From positions 1 to 64,000 of the forward strand of contig CAWBSE010000008.1 in assembly GCA_963791425.1 (NCBI GenBank): a stretch of 64,000 nucleotides of DNA, in the 5' to 3' direction. Positions 1 through 8,865 of the stretch are shown piece by piece. Under the pieces are notes generated by a model that saw only the letters and a list, made by a program, of their open reading frames with translations, did no database searches and had not been told where the DNA came from. Numbering within the stretch: position 1 is the stretch's first letter; the number at the start of each line of letters is the position of its first letter. The stretch is from DATBLE01 sp963791425 (GTDB taxonomy: Bacteria > Actinomycetota > Thermoleophilia > Gaiellales > Gaiellaceae). The position numbers and the translations under genes were made by a program.

Positions 1-12
1 GGGTACCGATGC

Positions 13-1653
13 GTGACGAAGCCAGGAGCGGTACCGTCAACCCTGATGCACCGAGCCTCCCCGCTCGCACGTGAGGCGGGCCTCTCGGCGGGCGTCGCGG
101 CCTGTTTCGCGGCGCTGCTCGCCTGGGCCGGACCGCCCGGCACCGACCTCGCCGCCCACATCTACCAGCGGGCGGTGTTCCTCGACCACGGCTTCACCCT
201 CTGGAACAACTTCTGGTACGCGGGCCGGTACAGCTTCGTCACCTACAGCCTCCTGTACTACCCGCTGGCCGGCGTGCTCGGGATCCGCCTGCTCGCGGTC
301 GCGACCGTCGCGACGGCGACCCTGGCCTTCGCCGTCCTGGTCTGGCGCGAATGGGGCCCGGAGGCCCGGTGGTCGAGCCGGACGTTCGCGGTCGTCTGGG
401 CCGGGATCGTCCTTTCCGCCGCGTTTCCGTTCGCGCTGGGCGCCGCACTCGCCCTGCTCGCCCTCTGGGCGCTGCAGGCGCGGCGGACGTGGCGCTTCGC
501 CGCACTCGCGGCGCTGACCGCCGCCGCCAGCCCGATCGCCTTCCTGCTGCTGACGCTGATCGTCGTCGGGCTCGCGATCGGGCGGCGCACCGACCGCCGG
601 GTGCAGCTCGCCGCCGGCGGCGGGCTGCTCGCGATCATCGTCGCAGAGGGGGTGCTCTGGCGCGTCTTCTCGGGCGGCGGCCGCTACCCGTTCTCGACCG
701 CCGAGCTCGCCGCCGCAATCGCGTACTGCTCCCTCTCGGCCATCTTCGCCTGGCGGGTCGAGGCGCTCCGCGGGCTGCGCTGGATCTTCCCCGTCTACGG
801 CGTCGCCTGTCTCGCGTTCTTCTTCTTCTCGTCGGCGGTCGGCGAGAACATCGCGCGGCTGCGCTACGCGGCGATCCCGGTGAGCGTGCTCGTGCTCTCG
901 ATGCGGCGGTGGAAGCCGCTGATCCCCACGCTGATCGTCTTCGCGGCGGCGATCGCGTGGAACGTCATGCCGCTGGCGGCGAGCTACGCGAAGGCCGAGG
1001 ACGACCGGGCGGCACACGCCGCCTACTGGGCGCCCGCGATCTCGTTCCTGCACCACAACCTGACGCCTTCCTACCGCGTCGAGGCGGTCGACACCACCGG
1101 TCACTGGCCGGCGCTGTACCTGGCGCGGGCCGACATCCCGCTCGCGCGCGGCTGGTTCCGGCAGGACGACTTCCCGCAGAACGAGGTGCTGTACGACGAC
1201 CTCGGGACGAAGACGTACATGGCCTGGCTGCGGGGCCTCGGCGTCCGGTACGTCGTGCTGCCGGATGCGACCGTCGACTACAGCGCACGCGGCGAGGCGG
1301 CGCTGCTGCTCAGCGGGAGGACGCCGCTGCGGCCGGTGTTCGCCTCCACGCACCTGACCGTCTTCGAGGTGCCGCGGGCGACGCCGATCCTGACCGGGCC
1401 GCCCGGCTCCCGCGTGGTCCGAATGACCGAGTCGCGGATCGTGATCTCGGCGGCGCACGCGGGCACGTACCGGCTGGCGGTGCGCTTCTCGCGGTACTGG
1501 CGCGTCTCCGCCGGCTGCGCGACGCGCAGGGACGACGGCATGATCCGGCTGTCGATCCCGCGGCCGGGCCGGGTGGCACTGAAGTTCGCGCCAGGGCCGG
1601 GAACGGCGCTCGCAGCGCTGACGGGCCGCGCTGCGCGCTCGTGTGCCGGTTGA
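13..1653 (+). CDS. Polytopic integral membrane protein of unknown function
   Basis: 546 aa from a GTG start; an in-frame ATG at 46 is an alternative. The first 350 residues or so are a series of hydrophobic segments separated by short Arg-rich loops. After that comes a largely soluble C-terminal third containing aromatic and Trp motifs such as TTGHWPALYLARA. This plan resembles the uncharacterised actinobacterial membrane proteins annotated as glycosyltransferase-like or 6-pyruvoyl-tetrahydropterin-synthase-related, but I see no DxD or other catalytic signature that proves a GT-C enzyme. Whether it starts an operon is unknown because the window begins here. Membrane location is well supported; function is not. 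Confidence 0.7.
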   Translation: MTKPGAVPSTLMHRASPLAREAGLSAGVAACFAALLAWAGPPGTDLAAHIYQRAVFLDHGFTLWNNFWYAGRYSFVTYSLLYYPLAGVLGIRLLAVATVATATLAFAVLVWREWGPEARWSSRTFAVVWAGIVLSAAFPFALGAALALLALWALQARRTWRFAALAALTAAASPIAFLLLTLIVVGLAIGRRTDRRVQLAAGGGLLAIIVAEGVLWRVFSGGGRYPFSTAELAAAIAYCSLSAIFAWRVEALRGLRWIFPVYGVACLAFFFFSSAVGENIARLRYAAIPVSVLVLSMRRWKPLIPTLIVFAAAIAWNVMPLAASYAKAEDDRAAHAAYWAPAISFLHHNLTPSYRVEAVDTTGHWPALYLARADIPLARGWFRQDDFPQNEVLYDDLGTKTYMAWLRGLGVRYVVLPDATVDYSARGEAALLLSGRTPLRPVFASTHLTVFEVPRATPILTGPPGSRVVRMTESRIVISAAHAGTYRLAVRFSRYWRVSAGCATRRDDGMIRLSIPRPGRVALKFAPGPGTALAALTGRAARSCAG

Positions 1654-1970
1654 GTAGACCGCCGGACTGATTCCGCTCAACCAAGCCGTTAGGACTGCCT
1701 GCGCGCCACTGTGCGCGCCACTCCCGCCTAAAAGAGAGCGTCCCGGTCGGCCCTGTTTTGGCTCCGTGTTCAAGGTTCGGTTGCTTGCGCGTTTCGGCCT
1801 GGTTGAGCGGTGCGGGGCGGCTGATCGGGCCTCCACGCGGCGTGAACGGACGTGCCGCTGGGGACCGCTGCGAGAGCAGTCTGACGTGGTGCCGTTCACT
1901 CGCGCGCACTTGACTACTAGGCGATCGAGCTGACGATCTTGATCGGCGAGTATCGGCGCCCGAAACCCGG
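1654..1970. other. Intergenic region between convergent genes, no gene seen
   Basis: This stretch lies between the membrane protein and the 3' end of the cyclase-ATPase gene. It holds a short direct duplication of a TGCGCGCCAC-like unit at about 1701-1730, weakly resembling the repeat at 5814-5880. I find no convincing coding frame, RNA gene or strong hairpin. Confidence 0.5.
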
Positions 1971-4900
1971 TCAGGATCCGGCTGCAACCGGCTCGCCCGC
2001 ACGACCGGAGGACGGGAGCTGCGCTGCCCGCTCCATCCACGCGACCGCTCCGAGCCGCTCGAAGATTTCACGTGCCTCGGCGACGAGCGGCTCGGCCTCG
2101 TCGGTGCGTCCCTGGGCGGCGAGCCACTCGCCGTACTCCAGGGCGACGACCGCCAGGTGGAACGAAAGGTCGAGCTCGCGCATGCCCTCGACCGCGGCGG
2201 TGTAGTCGGTCTCGGCCCTCGGATCGTCGCCGGCGAGTCGCGCGCGGAAGCGCCGGCAGGTCGCGGTCAGGAGCGGCGGTCGGAGCCCGGGCGGCAGGCT
2301 CTCGACGAGCCCGAGCAGCTCCTCCGCCTTGCCGCGCTCGCCGAGGGCGAGCGCGGCTTCGAGCGCAAGCTGGAACGCCCGCTTCACGTCCTGGGAGGCG
2401 AAGCCGAGCGTTGCACGGTGCTCGAAGGAGCGCTCGGCCGCCACGAGCGCCTCGCGCGGGTTGCCCTCGGCCAGCCGGATCGCGGCGGTGCCCGCCAGGT
2501 AGGCGTTCTGCGACTGCACGTCGATGGTCCGCCCGACTTCCTCGTAGCGAGCGAGGAGCTGCCGCGCCGCCTCGAGCTCGCCGCGGGCGAGGCGGATATC
2601 GACCACGCCCGTCAGAACACTGCACATCTGTGTGCCGCCGAGCTGGTCGTCGGGGAGCTCCTCCAGCCGAGCGAGGGCCTCGTCCCAGCGCCCGAGGATG
2701 GCAAAGGCGAAGGTCATCTCCGAAAGCGCAAACCACTCGCGACCGCGGTCACCGATCCTCCGGCCGAGCTCCAGCCCCTGCTCGAGATATGCGAGCGAGT
2801 CCGCGTACTGGTCGCGCTGGAAGCATAGGTCGGAGAGGTTCAGCGAGGAGGCGATCGCCTGGGAGGTCAACTCGTGCTCGAGCGCAGTGGTGAGGGAGAG
2901 CTGGAGCAGGCCGCGCGCCTCCGCGGGGCGCCGCGGCCCGACGACCATCGACCTCGTGTTCCAACCCCGGACGAGCACCTCGGGGACATTCAGCGACTCG
3001 GCGACGTCGAGCGCCCGCTCGGTCAATTCGGCCGCCAGCTCGGGGCTTCCCGCGAACCAGTGGGCACTGCCGAGGCGGATGAGCAGAAATGCCAGATCCT
3101 CGTCGGGAGGGTCACCGGCGATCACGTCGTAGGCGCGCTCCATCCGCTCGATCGCCTGCTCGTTGTGACCGAGAACCTGTTCGACCAAAGCGAGCCAGCT
3201 CGAGGAGCGTGCGGCGGCGTGCGTGTCGCCGACCTCCTCGTACATTGCCACTGCCTGCTCGAACAGCGATCCCGCGTGCTCGTCGTCGCCGGCCATCCGG
3301 GCCATCTCACCCGCGCGCTGCAGCATTGCCGCGCGTGCCCGCGGCTCGTCGTCGAGCTCGACCGCCTGCTCGAAGTAGCGCTGCGCCTCGGCCGAGGCGC
3401 CGAGCGAGGCGGCCCGTTCGCCGGCGGCAACCAGCGCCGAACACGCCTTCGCGCGCAGCGGCGCCGCATCGTCGGCCTCCGGGTCGAGCTGGTACGCGTT
3501 CAGCAAGTGCGAGGCGACGACCTCTGCGACCTCGTCCTCTGCCAGCGAGGCGCGGAGGTACTCGGCGGCCGTGAGATGCTTCACCCGGCGCTCGCGCTTC
3601 GGGAGCGTCTCGTAGGCGACATGGCGGACGATGTCCTGGAGGAACCCGTACTGGCCGTGCTCCGGCGAGCGCGGGTCCGATTGCAGCCCGAGCACCTCCT
3701 TGCGCACGAGGCTCGAGAGCAGCGGTTCGAGCGTCGCCGCGTCGATCCCGGAGAGGACGCCCAGCGCCGCCTGCGTGAAGGTCTTGCCCAGCACGGCGGC
3801 GTCCTGGAGCAGCCGCCGCTCGTCGGGCGAGAGCCCGTCCAGACGCGCAGCGATCAGTGCGTGCAGGGTCTCCGGAATCTCAAGGGACTCGATCTCGCCG
3901 ACGACGCCGTACGCCGAACCCTCCTCGACCAACAGGCCGCGGTCGAGCAGCATCCGCACGGTCTCGACGGCGTACAGGGGCACGCCCTCGGCCCGGTCGA
4001 GGATCTGGCCGCGCAGCGCCGCCGGCAGGCCGGGCACGAGTCCGGTCAGGAGCTCCTCCATCGCCTCCTGCGAGAGCGGCTCGAGGTACAGCGACGCGAA
4101 GTTGCGGTGCCCCGCCCCCCAAGTCGGCCGCTTCTCGAGCAGCTCGGGTCGGGCAAGGGTGATCACGTAGATGGGGTGGTTGCGCGACCACTCGAGCAGG
4201 TACTCCACGAAGTCGAGGAGCGATGCGTCGGCCCACTGCATGTCCTCGAACGCGAGCACGGTCGGATAGGTCTCCGAGAGCCGCTCGAAGAACAGCCGCC
4301 AGGCGGCGAACAGATCCTGGCGGTCGCGCGTCTCGCCCTCACCGAGACCGAGCAGCTGCGCCAGGCGCGGCTCCACGAAGCGCCGCTCCTCGGGTTCGAG
4401 GATGAGCTCCTCGAGCGCCACCTGGAGCTTCGTGCGCGCCGACGCCGGATCGTCGTCCTCCAGGATCCGGCAGCGCATCCGCACCATGTCGGCGAGCGCC
4501 CAGTAGGTGACTCCCTCGCCGTAGGCGAGGCAGCGACCGCGATGCCAGTAGATCGTCTGGGCCAGCCCGTCGAAATACTTGTAGAACTCCCACGAGAGCC
4601 GCGACTTGCCGATCCCGGCAATCCCCGTGACCGACACGAGGTGCGCCTTGCTCTCCTCGGCGCAGACGTGGAAGAGATCCTTGATCTGGCGCAGCTCCCG
4701 GTCCCGGCCGACGAACGGCGCCTCCAGCCCCTGCGACTTGAGCGAGCCGCGAACACCGGAGACGACGCGCAGCGCCTTCGCCAGCCGCACCTTGTCCTCC
4801 TTGCCCTTCAGCTCGAAGCTGCCGGCGTCCTCGTAGACGATCGTCTGCTCGGTCGCCCGCCGTGTCGCGTCGCCAACGAAAACGGTGCCCGGGTCGGCGA

Positions 4901-5519
4901 CCGACTGGACCCGCGAGGCGGTGTTGACGAGGTCGCCCGCGACCATCCCCTCGCCCTCGGCCCCGAGCGTGACAGCGGCTTCTCCGGTCAGCACCCCGGC
5001 ACGGGCCAGCAGCTCCTCGGCGCCGATCTCCTGCCCCAGAGCCGAGACCGCCGCGACGAGATCGAGCGCGGCGCGCACCGCGCGCTCGGCGTCGTCCTCG
5101 GTCGCGGTCGGCGTGCCCCACACGGCCATCACCGCGTCGCCGATGAACTTCTCGACCGTGCCGCCGTACAGCTCGATCAGCCGCCGGCAGGTGTCGAAGT
5201 AGCGCGACAGGAGCGCGCGCACCTCTTCCGCATCGCGCGACTCCGAGAGTGCAGTGAAGCCGACCAGGTCGGCGAAGAGGACGGAGACAAGGCGCCGCTC
5301 GGTCGCGAGCGGCTCGTCCCGAACCGCGGCTGCCGGTGCCGGAGCCTTCGCGGCCGGAGCGCCCTCCGTCAGCTCAGATCCACAGTCCCCGCAAAAGCGC
5401 TGGCCCGCCGAGTACTCGGCGCCGCACGAGGGACAGGCCGCCGCCAGGGATTCCCCGCACGAGCCGCAGTACCGCTGTCCGGCCGGATTCTCGCCCCCGC
5501 ATTTCGAGCAGGCGCTCAC
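1971..5519 (-). CDS. Zinc-ribbon / class III nucleotidyl cyclase domain / AAA ATPase / TPR regulator
   Basis: 1182 aa from a GTG start. Residues 4-50 hold two CxxC...CxxC zinc ribbons (CSKCGGE, CGSCG, CPSCG, CGDCG). Residues about 75-250 form a class III adenylate/guanylate cyclase domain: FADLVGFT gives metal-binding D84 and KFIGDAVMAVWG gives D128. A Walker A (GIAGIGKS) near residue 293 opens an STAND-like ATPase with a Walker B-like LAFEDMQWAD. The last 500 residues are TPR-like helical repeats. This multidomain layout is common in actinobacteria and usually assigned to signal-dependent cyclase or regulatory roles; ligand and output are unknown. It is probably cytoplasmic, as no membrane segment or signal peptide is visible. 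It stands alone on the minus strand. Confidence 0.9.
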   Translation of the reverse strand: MSACSKCGGENPAGQRYCGSCGESLAAACPSCGAEYSAGQRFCGDCGSELTEGAPAAKAPAPAAAVRDEPLATERRLVSVLFADLVGFTALSESRDAEEVRALLSRYFDTCRRLIELYGGTVEKFIGDAVMAVWGTPTATEDDAERAVRAALDLVAAVSALGQEIGAEELLARAGVLTGEAAVTLGAEGEGMVAGDLVNTASRVQSVADPGTVFVGDATRRATEQTIVYEDAGSFELKGKEDKVRLAKALRVVSGVRGSLKSQGLEAPFVGRDRELRQIKDLFHVCAEESKAHLVSVTGIAGIGKSRLSWEFYKYFDGLAQTIYWHRGRCLAYGEGVTYWALADMVRMRCRILEDDDPASARTKLQVALEELILEPEERRFVEPRLAQLLGLGEGETRDRQDLFAAWRLFFERLSETYPTVLAFEDMQWADASLLDFVEYLLEWSRNHPIYVITLARPELLEKRPTWGAGHRNFASLYLEPLSQEAMEELLTGLVPGLPAALRGQILDRAEGVPLYAVETVRMLLDRGLLVEEGSAYGVVGEIESLEIPETLHALIAARLDGLSPDERRLLQDAAVLGKTFTQAALGVLSGIDAATLEPLLSSLVRKEVLGLQSDPRSPEHGQYGFLQDIVRHVAYETLPKRERRVKHLTAAEYLRASLAEDEVAEVVASHLLNAYQLDPEADDAAPLRAKACSALVAAGERAASLGASAEAQRYFEQAVELDDEPRARAAMLQRAGEMARMAGDDEHAGSLFEQAVAMYEEVGDTHAAARSSSWLALVEQVLGHNEQAIERMERAYDVIAGDPPDEDLAFLLIRLGSAHWFAGSPELAAELTERALDVAESLNVPEVLVRGWNTRSMVVGPRRPAEARGLLQLSLTTALEHELTSQAIASSLNLSDLCFQRDQYADSLAYLEQGLELGRRIGDRGREWFALSEMTFAFAILGRWDEALARLEELPDDQLGGTQMCSVLTGVVDIRLARGELEAARQLLARYEEVGRTIDVQSQNAYLAGTAAIRLAEGNPREALVAAERSFEHRATLGFASQDVKRAFQLALEAALALGERGKAEELLGLVESLPPGLRPPLLTATCRRFRARLAGDDPRAETDYTAAVEGMRELDLSFHLAVVALEYGEWLAAQGRTDEAEPLVAEAREIFERLGAVAWMERAAQLPSSGRAGEPVAAGS

Positions 5520-5611
5520 TTGAGGAGCCTAACGTTCGCGCGCCGCCTTGGCGACCCCAAAAGGGCGCCTTTCCCGAACAGCCGGAACCCGACCAAGCTG
5601 CACCGAGGTCG

Positions 5612-5739
5612 CTTATCTGCGCCGAGTGCGGTGCTACGAGTCCACCCGACGCTGCCGGCTGGCCGCCTACCTCGACGACGACGGCCAGACGGTTACGTTC
5701 TGCCCGGAGTGCTCCAAGCGGGAGTTCGGCGGGAAGTAG
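5612..5739 (+). pseudogene. Broken small zinc-ribbon protein (CxxC ... CPxCxxREFG type)
   Basis: One frame encodes LICAECGATSPPDAAGW and the neighbouring frame continues AYLDDDGQTVTFCPECSKREFGGK to a stop at 5739. Joined, they give a compact protein with two CxxC pairs and a terminal REFG motif. The frames meet at about 5659-5664 and need a one-base change to join. No ATG, GTG or TTG precedes the first half at a sensible distance. A related sequence (FCPTCSEREFG) recurs near 41.1 kb. Zinc binding is inferred from the cysteine pairs; function is unknown. Confidence 0.55.
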
Positions 5740-5813
5740 GCACTCCCACCCCCGAGATCCATTGGGCACGGCCCGAAATGGGCGAAACCCGGCTTCTTTG
5801 TCTTCGCGCCCCC

Positions 5814-5880
5814 GCGCGCCAGTTGCGCGCCAGTGCGCGCCATTCTCAGGCGGTCTTGAGCGGTCTTGAGCGGAGAGCGG
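5814..5880 (+). repeat. Copy A of a ~65-bp dispersed repeat (GCGCGCCAGT...GGTCTTGAGC)
   Basis: It contains tandem GCGCCAGT units followed by CAGGCGG and two GGTCTTGAGCGG units. It matches 8866-8935 (reverse strand) and 41641-41705. One frame reads ASCAPVRAILRR, parallel to peptides encoded by the other copies, so it may be the tail of a lost gene rather than a pure DNA repeat. See copies B and C, both of which abut tRNA-Ser genes. Confidence 0.6.
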
Positions 5881-5992
5881 CCTTATCGGCGCGACGAGCC
5901 TCGGAGGCTCCGTTACGCGGAGACCGCCCGAAATAGGCTCGAATGAACCTTCGGGGGGCGGAGACCCTCAGCGGTTGAGTAGACTCGCGCGC

Positions 5993-6361
5993 GTGCCCCG
6001 TAGAGCCCTGATCATCCTTGTGTGCGGCATCGCACTAGCCGGCTGCTCGCCCGGTTCGACCACCACGCCGACCCCGCAGACGGTGATCGGCAAGGTCGCG
6101 GTGCCGCCGACGGTCAAGGGCGACCCGGCCGCCGGCAAGACCGTCTTCGCAGCGTCCGGCTGCACCAGTTGCCACACCCTGAAGGACGCGGGCGCGAAGG
6201 GCACCGTCGGGCCGAACCTCGACCAGAAGATGCCGCCGGCCGCCCTGGTGGTCGAGCGCGTCACGAGCGGCAAGGGCGTGATGCCCTCGTTCAGCGGGCA
6301 GCTGACGCCGAAGCAGATCGCCGACGTGGCCGCGTACGTCTCGTCGGTCGCCGGCAAATAA
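5993..6361 (+). CDS. Class I cytochrome c, lipoprotein-anchored
   Basis: 122 aa from GTG at 5993; an in-frame TTG at 5975 would only add six residues. A lipoprotein signal ends at CGIALAGC, so the mature protein should be lipid-anchored on the outer face of the membrane. The haem site is CTSCH near residue 50, and a distal methionine (VMPSFSGQLT) serves as axial ligand. The protein is short and monohaem, like small electron carriers of respiratory chains. The HAD gene follows without a gap. No oxidase genes are nearby, so its partner is unknown. Confidence 0.85.
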   Translation: MPRRALIILVCGIALAGCSPGSTTTPTPQTVIGKVAVPPTVKGDPAAGKTVFAASGCTSCHTLKDAGAKGTVGPNLDQKMPPAALVVERVTSGKGVMPSFSGQLTPKQIADVAAYVSSVAGK

Positions 6362-7179
6362 TCCTCCCCGACGGCTTTCCGCGCGGTGTCCGGGCGTTCG
6401 CCTGCGACGTCGATCGCACCCTGATCTGGAAGGACGCCGAGCTGCGGCCGCGGACGCGGGCGGCGATCGGCGCCGCGCTCGACGCGGGGATCCACGTGGT
6501 GCTGGTGACGGGCCGGATGTTCCGGTCGGTGCGGCCGTATGCCGAGGCGGCCGGGATCACCGATCCGGTCGTCTGCTACCAGGGCGCGGTCGTCGCCGAC
6601 CCGGTCAGCGGCCGGTTCCTCCGGCACGACACGATCCCGCTCGAGCTGGCGCGCGAGGCGATCGCTGCGATCGAGGCGGAAGGCTTCCCGTTGAACTGCT
6701 ACGTCGGCGACGAGCTGTACGTGGCGGAGGAGACGCCCGCGTCCGATGCCTACGCGACCTTCCAGAACCTCGAGGTGCACGTGGTCGGATCGCTGCTCGA
6801 CTGGATCACCGTCCCGCCGACGAAGCTCGTCGCGGTCGGCGATCCGGAGGCGCTCGATGCCGTCGAGGGACGGATGCGCGCGCAGTTCGACGGGCGGATG
6901 TTCATCTCCAAGTCGCTGCCGTACTTCCTCGAGTTCGCGAACGCCGACGTGACGAAGGGCTCGGGGCTCGGGTTCCTCGCCGAGCGGCTCGGGTTCACGT
7001 CGGAGGAGACGGTGTCGTTCGGCGACGGCGAGAACGACGTCGAGCTGCTCGAGTGGGCCGGGTTCGGGGTCGCGGTCGGGAACGCGCACGCGCGGGTGCT
7101 GGCGGTCGCGGACTTCGTCTGCCCGCCGTGCGACGAGGAGGGCGTCGCGCAGGTGATCGAGGCGTACCTGGCCTCTTAG
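6361..7179 (+). CDS. HAD-superfamily (Cof-like, IIB) phosphatase
   Basis: About 272 aa. Motif I is ACDVDRTLI (nucleophile and acid Asp), motif II VLVTGR, and motifs III/IV VTKGSGLGF and FGDGENDVELL. A large cap lies between, as in Cof/SupH-type sugar-phosphate or flavin-phosphate phosphatases. The exact substrate cannot be read from sequence. The frame opens right at the TAA of the cytochrome gene, but no ATG, GTG or TTG exists between that point and motif I. The likely start is ATC at 6361 or ATA at 6358, which would be unusual. The coordinate given is therefore approximate, although the protein itself is convincing. Confidence 0.8.
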   Translation: MLPDGFPRGVRAFACDVDRTLIWKDAELRPRTRAAIGAALDAGIHVVLVTGRMFRSVRPYAEAAGITDPVVCYQGAVVADPVSGRFLRHDTIPLELAREAIAAIEAEGFPLNCYVGDELYVAEETPASDAYATFQNLEVHVVGSLLDWITVPPTKLVAVGDPEALDAVEGRMRAQFDGRMFISKSLPYFLEFANADVTKGSGLGFLAERLGFTSEETVSFGDGENDVELLEWAGFGVAVGNAHARVLAVADFVCPPCDEEGVAQVIEAYLAS

Positions 7180-7220
7180 GGCATCTTGCGGAGACTGACC
7201 CGCGGCCCGATCATGGTCGA

Positions 7221-7355
7221 ATGTGGTGGCCCTGCGACGAGACACAGCGCAGACGCGATTTCGTCACACTGATGACGTGGATCATGGGTGTCGACGCTAA
7301 GCTGGACGAGATCATCGACCGACTGAAGGAACGGGAAGATGACGACGACACCTGA
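7221..7355 (+). CDS. Small acidic-tailed hypothetical protein
   Basis: 44 aa, ATG start, beginning MWWPCDETQRRRDF and ending in KEREDDDDT. The middle (MGVDAKLDEIIDRL) looks like a short amphipathic helix or coiled coil. It overlaps the next small gene by 17 nt, suggesting translational coupling. Upstream is the HAD gene and downstream serS. Function is not recognised; similar short VDAKLD-type proteins occur near integrases in related genomes, from memory only. Confidence 0.5.
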   Translation: MWWPCDETQRRRDFVTLMTWIMGVDAKLDEIIDRLKEREDDDDT

Positions 7356-7500
7356 GTGGGAGATGGATCCCGACGAGTTGAGACGCGTGACGATTGCGCG
7401 ACTCACCGAGATCAAGAACAGCCTCGACCGGGCTGCCGAGCGCAAAGAGCGGCGTCGGCGCCGACTCCATCGCGTCACGTTCGGTCTGTTCAGCCGCTAG
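7339..7500 (+). CDS. Small basic hypothetical protein, coupled to the preceding gene
   Basis: 53 aa from ATG at 7339, preceded by GGAACGGGAAG, a plausible ribosome site inside the upstream gene. It has an acidic start (EWEMDPDELRR), a helical middle and a very basic end (KERRRRRLHRVTFGLF). An acidic 44-mer overlapping a basic 53-mer resembles small two-component modules such as toxin-antitoxin pairs, but no family is recognised and this is only a structural analogy. Confidence 0.5.
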   Translation: MTTTPEWEMDPDELRRVTIARLTEIKNSLDRAAERKERRRRRLHRVTFGLFSR

Positions 7501-7524
7501 ACCGGCTCTTTACACTCCGTCGTT

Positions 7525-8721
7525 GTGATCGACCTCCGCGCCGCGCGCAACGACCCCGACGGCTTCCGTGCCGCCGTCGCGCGCAAGGGCGCGGCCGACG
7601 CATTCGACGCGCTGCTCGCCGCCGACGAGAAGTGGCGCGAGCTCGTCCCGCGCGTCGACGAGCTGCGCGGCAAGCTGAAGCTGAAGGGCAAGCCGACCCC
7701 GGAGCAGCTCGAGGAGCTGAACCGCGTGAAGGAGGAGCTGCGCGCCGCCGAGGAGGGGCTCACGGCCGCCGAGGCCGAGCGCGACCGGCTGCTCGAGCAG
7801 GTGCCGAACCCGCCGGACCCGTCGTCGCCCGACGGTGACACCGACGAGGACGCGGAGGAGATCCGCCGCGTCGGCGAGCAGACGCCGGAGGGGCCGGAGC
7901 ACACCGAGATCGGCCGGTTCGAGATGGAGCGGGCGGCGCGGCTGTCCGGCTCGCGCTTCGGCTACATGGTCGGCGACACCGCGCTGCTCGCCCTGGCCGT
8001 CTACCGCTTCGCGCTCGACCGCGCGCTCGCGCACGGGCACGTGCCGATGCTGCCGCCCGTGCTCGTCCGCGAGGAGGCGATGTACGGCACCGGCTTCTTC
8101 CCGACCGAGCGGTCGAACATCTACGCGCTGCCCGAGGACGACCTGTACCTGACGGGCACCTCAGAGGTCGCGCTCGCCGGGCTGCACATGGGCGAGATCC
8201 TCGACGAGCTGCCGCTGCGCTACGCGGCGCTCTCGACGTGCTTCCGCCGCGAGGCCGGGGCGGCCGGCAAGGACACGCGTGGCATGTTCCGCGTCCACCA
8301 GTTCAACAAGGTCGAGCTGTTCGTCTTCTGCGAGCCTGGAGCGACCGCGCTCGACGAGCACGACCGGCTGCTCGCGATCGAGGAGGAGATCGTCGGCGCG
8401 CTCGGCCTCCCCTACCGCGTCGTCAACGTCGCCGCCGGCGACCTCGGCGCCCCCGCGGCGAAGAAGTACGACATCGAGGGCTGGTTCCCGCACCAGCAGC
8501 GCTACCGCGAGATCACCTCGACCTCGAACACGACCGACTACCAGGCGCGGCGCCTCGGCATCCGCTACCGGCCCGAGGGCCAGAAGGGCACCGAGTTCGT
8601 CGCCACCCTGAACGGCACAGCGGTGACCGACCGCTTCGTGCTGGCGCTCCTGGAGAACTTCCGCGGCGAGGTGCCGGCCGTCCTGCACCCGTTCGGCGCG
8701 CCCGACCGGGTCTCTGGGTAG
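7525..8721 (+). CDS. serS: Seryl-tRNA synthetase
   Basis: 398 aa, GTG start, slightly short for the family (about 420-430). The N-terminal 100 residues form the antiparallel tRNA-binding coiled coil (DELRGKLKLKGK to EAERDRLLEQVPN). The class II core follows: LTGTSEVAL (Ser-binding TxE loop), motif 2 FRREAGAAGKDTRGMFRVHQ, and motif 3 NGTAVTDRFVLALLEN. It charges all serine tRNAs and acts in the cytoplasm. tRNA-Ser(UGA) lies directly downstream on the same strand, so substrate and enzyme genes are adjacent. Confidence 0.97.
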   Translation: MIDLRAARNDPDGFRAAVARKGAADAFDALLAADEKWRELVPRVDELRGKLKLKGKPTPEQLEELNRVKEELRAAEEGLTAAEAERDRLLEQVPNPPDPSSPDGDTDEDAEEIRRVGEQTPEGPEHTEIGRFEMERAARLSGSRFGYMVGDTALLALAVYRFALDRALAHGHVPMLPPVLVREEAMYGTGFFPTERSNIYALPEDDLYLTGTSEVALAGLHMGEILDELPLRYAALSTCFRREAGAAGKDTRGMFRVHQFNKVELFVFCEPGATALDEHDRLLAIEEEIVGALGLPYRVVNVAAGDLGAPAAKKYDIEGWFPHQQRYREITSTSNTTDYQARRLGIRYRPEGQKGTEFVATLNGTAVTDRFVLALLENFRGEVPAVLHPFGAPDRVSG

Positions 8722-8731
8722 CCTCGTCCCC

Positions 8732-8818
8732 GGCGGGATGCCGGAGCGGTCGAACGGGGCGGTCTTGAAAGCCGCTGGGTGCGCAAGTGTCCCCTGGGTT
8801 CGAATCCCAGTCCCGCCG
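8732..8818 (+). tRNA. tRNA-Ser (anticodon UGA)
   Basis: 87 nt with acceptor GGCGGGA pairing with TCCCGCC, anticodon loop CTTGAAA (anticodon TGA), a long class II variable arm (CTGGGTGCGCAAGTGTCCC) and T-loop GGTTCGAATCC. CCA is not encoded. Its 3' 58 bases are duplicated exactly at 9484-9541, marking it as the attachment site of an integrated element. Confidence 0.97.
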
Positions 8819-8865
8819 TCATTCGTGGCTCAGCCACGCCGCTGACACATCACCTGCGCTCGATT

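Noticed and set aside
1701..1730. Fourth copy of the dispersed 65-bp repeat
   Set aside because: Only the TGCGCGCCA unit is shared; the GGTCTTGAGC half and the order do not match.
2874..5936. A 1020-codon open frame on the plus strand
   Set aside because: It is antisense to the cyclase-ATPase gene, has Arg/Pro/Glu-rich low-complexity translation and no domain. Long shadow frames are expected at this GC content.
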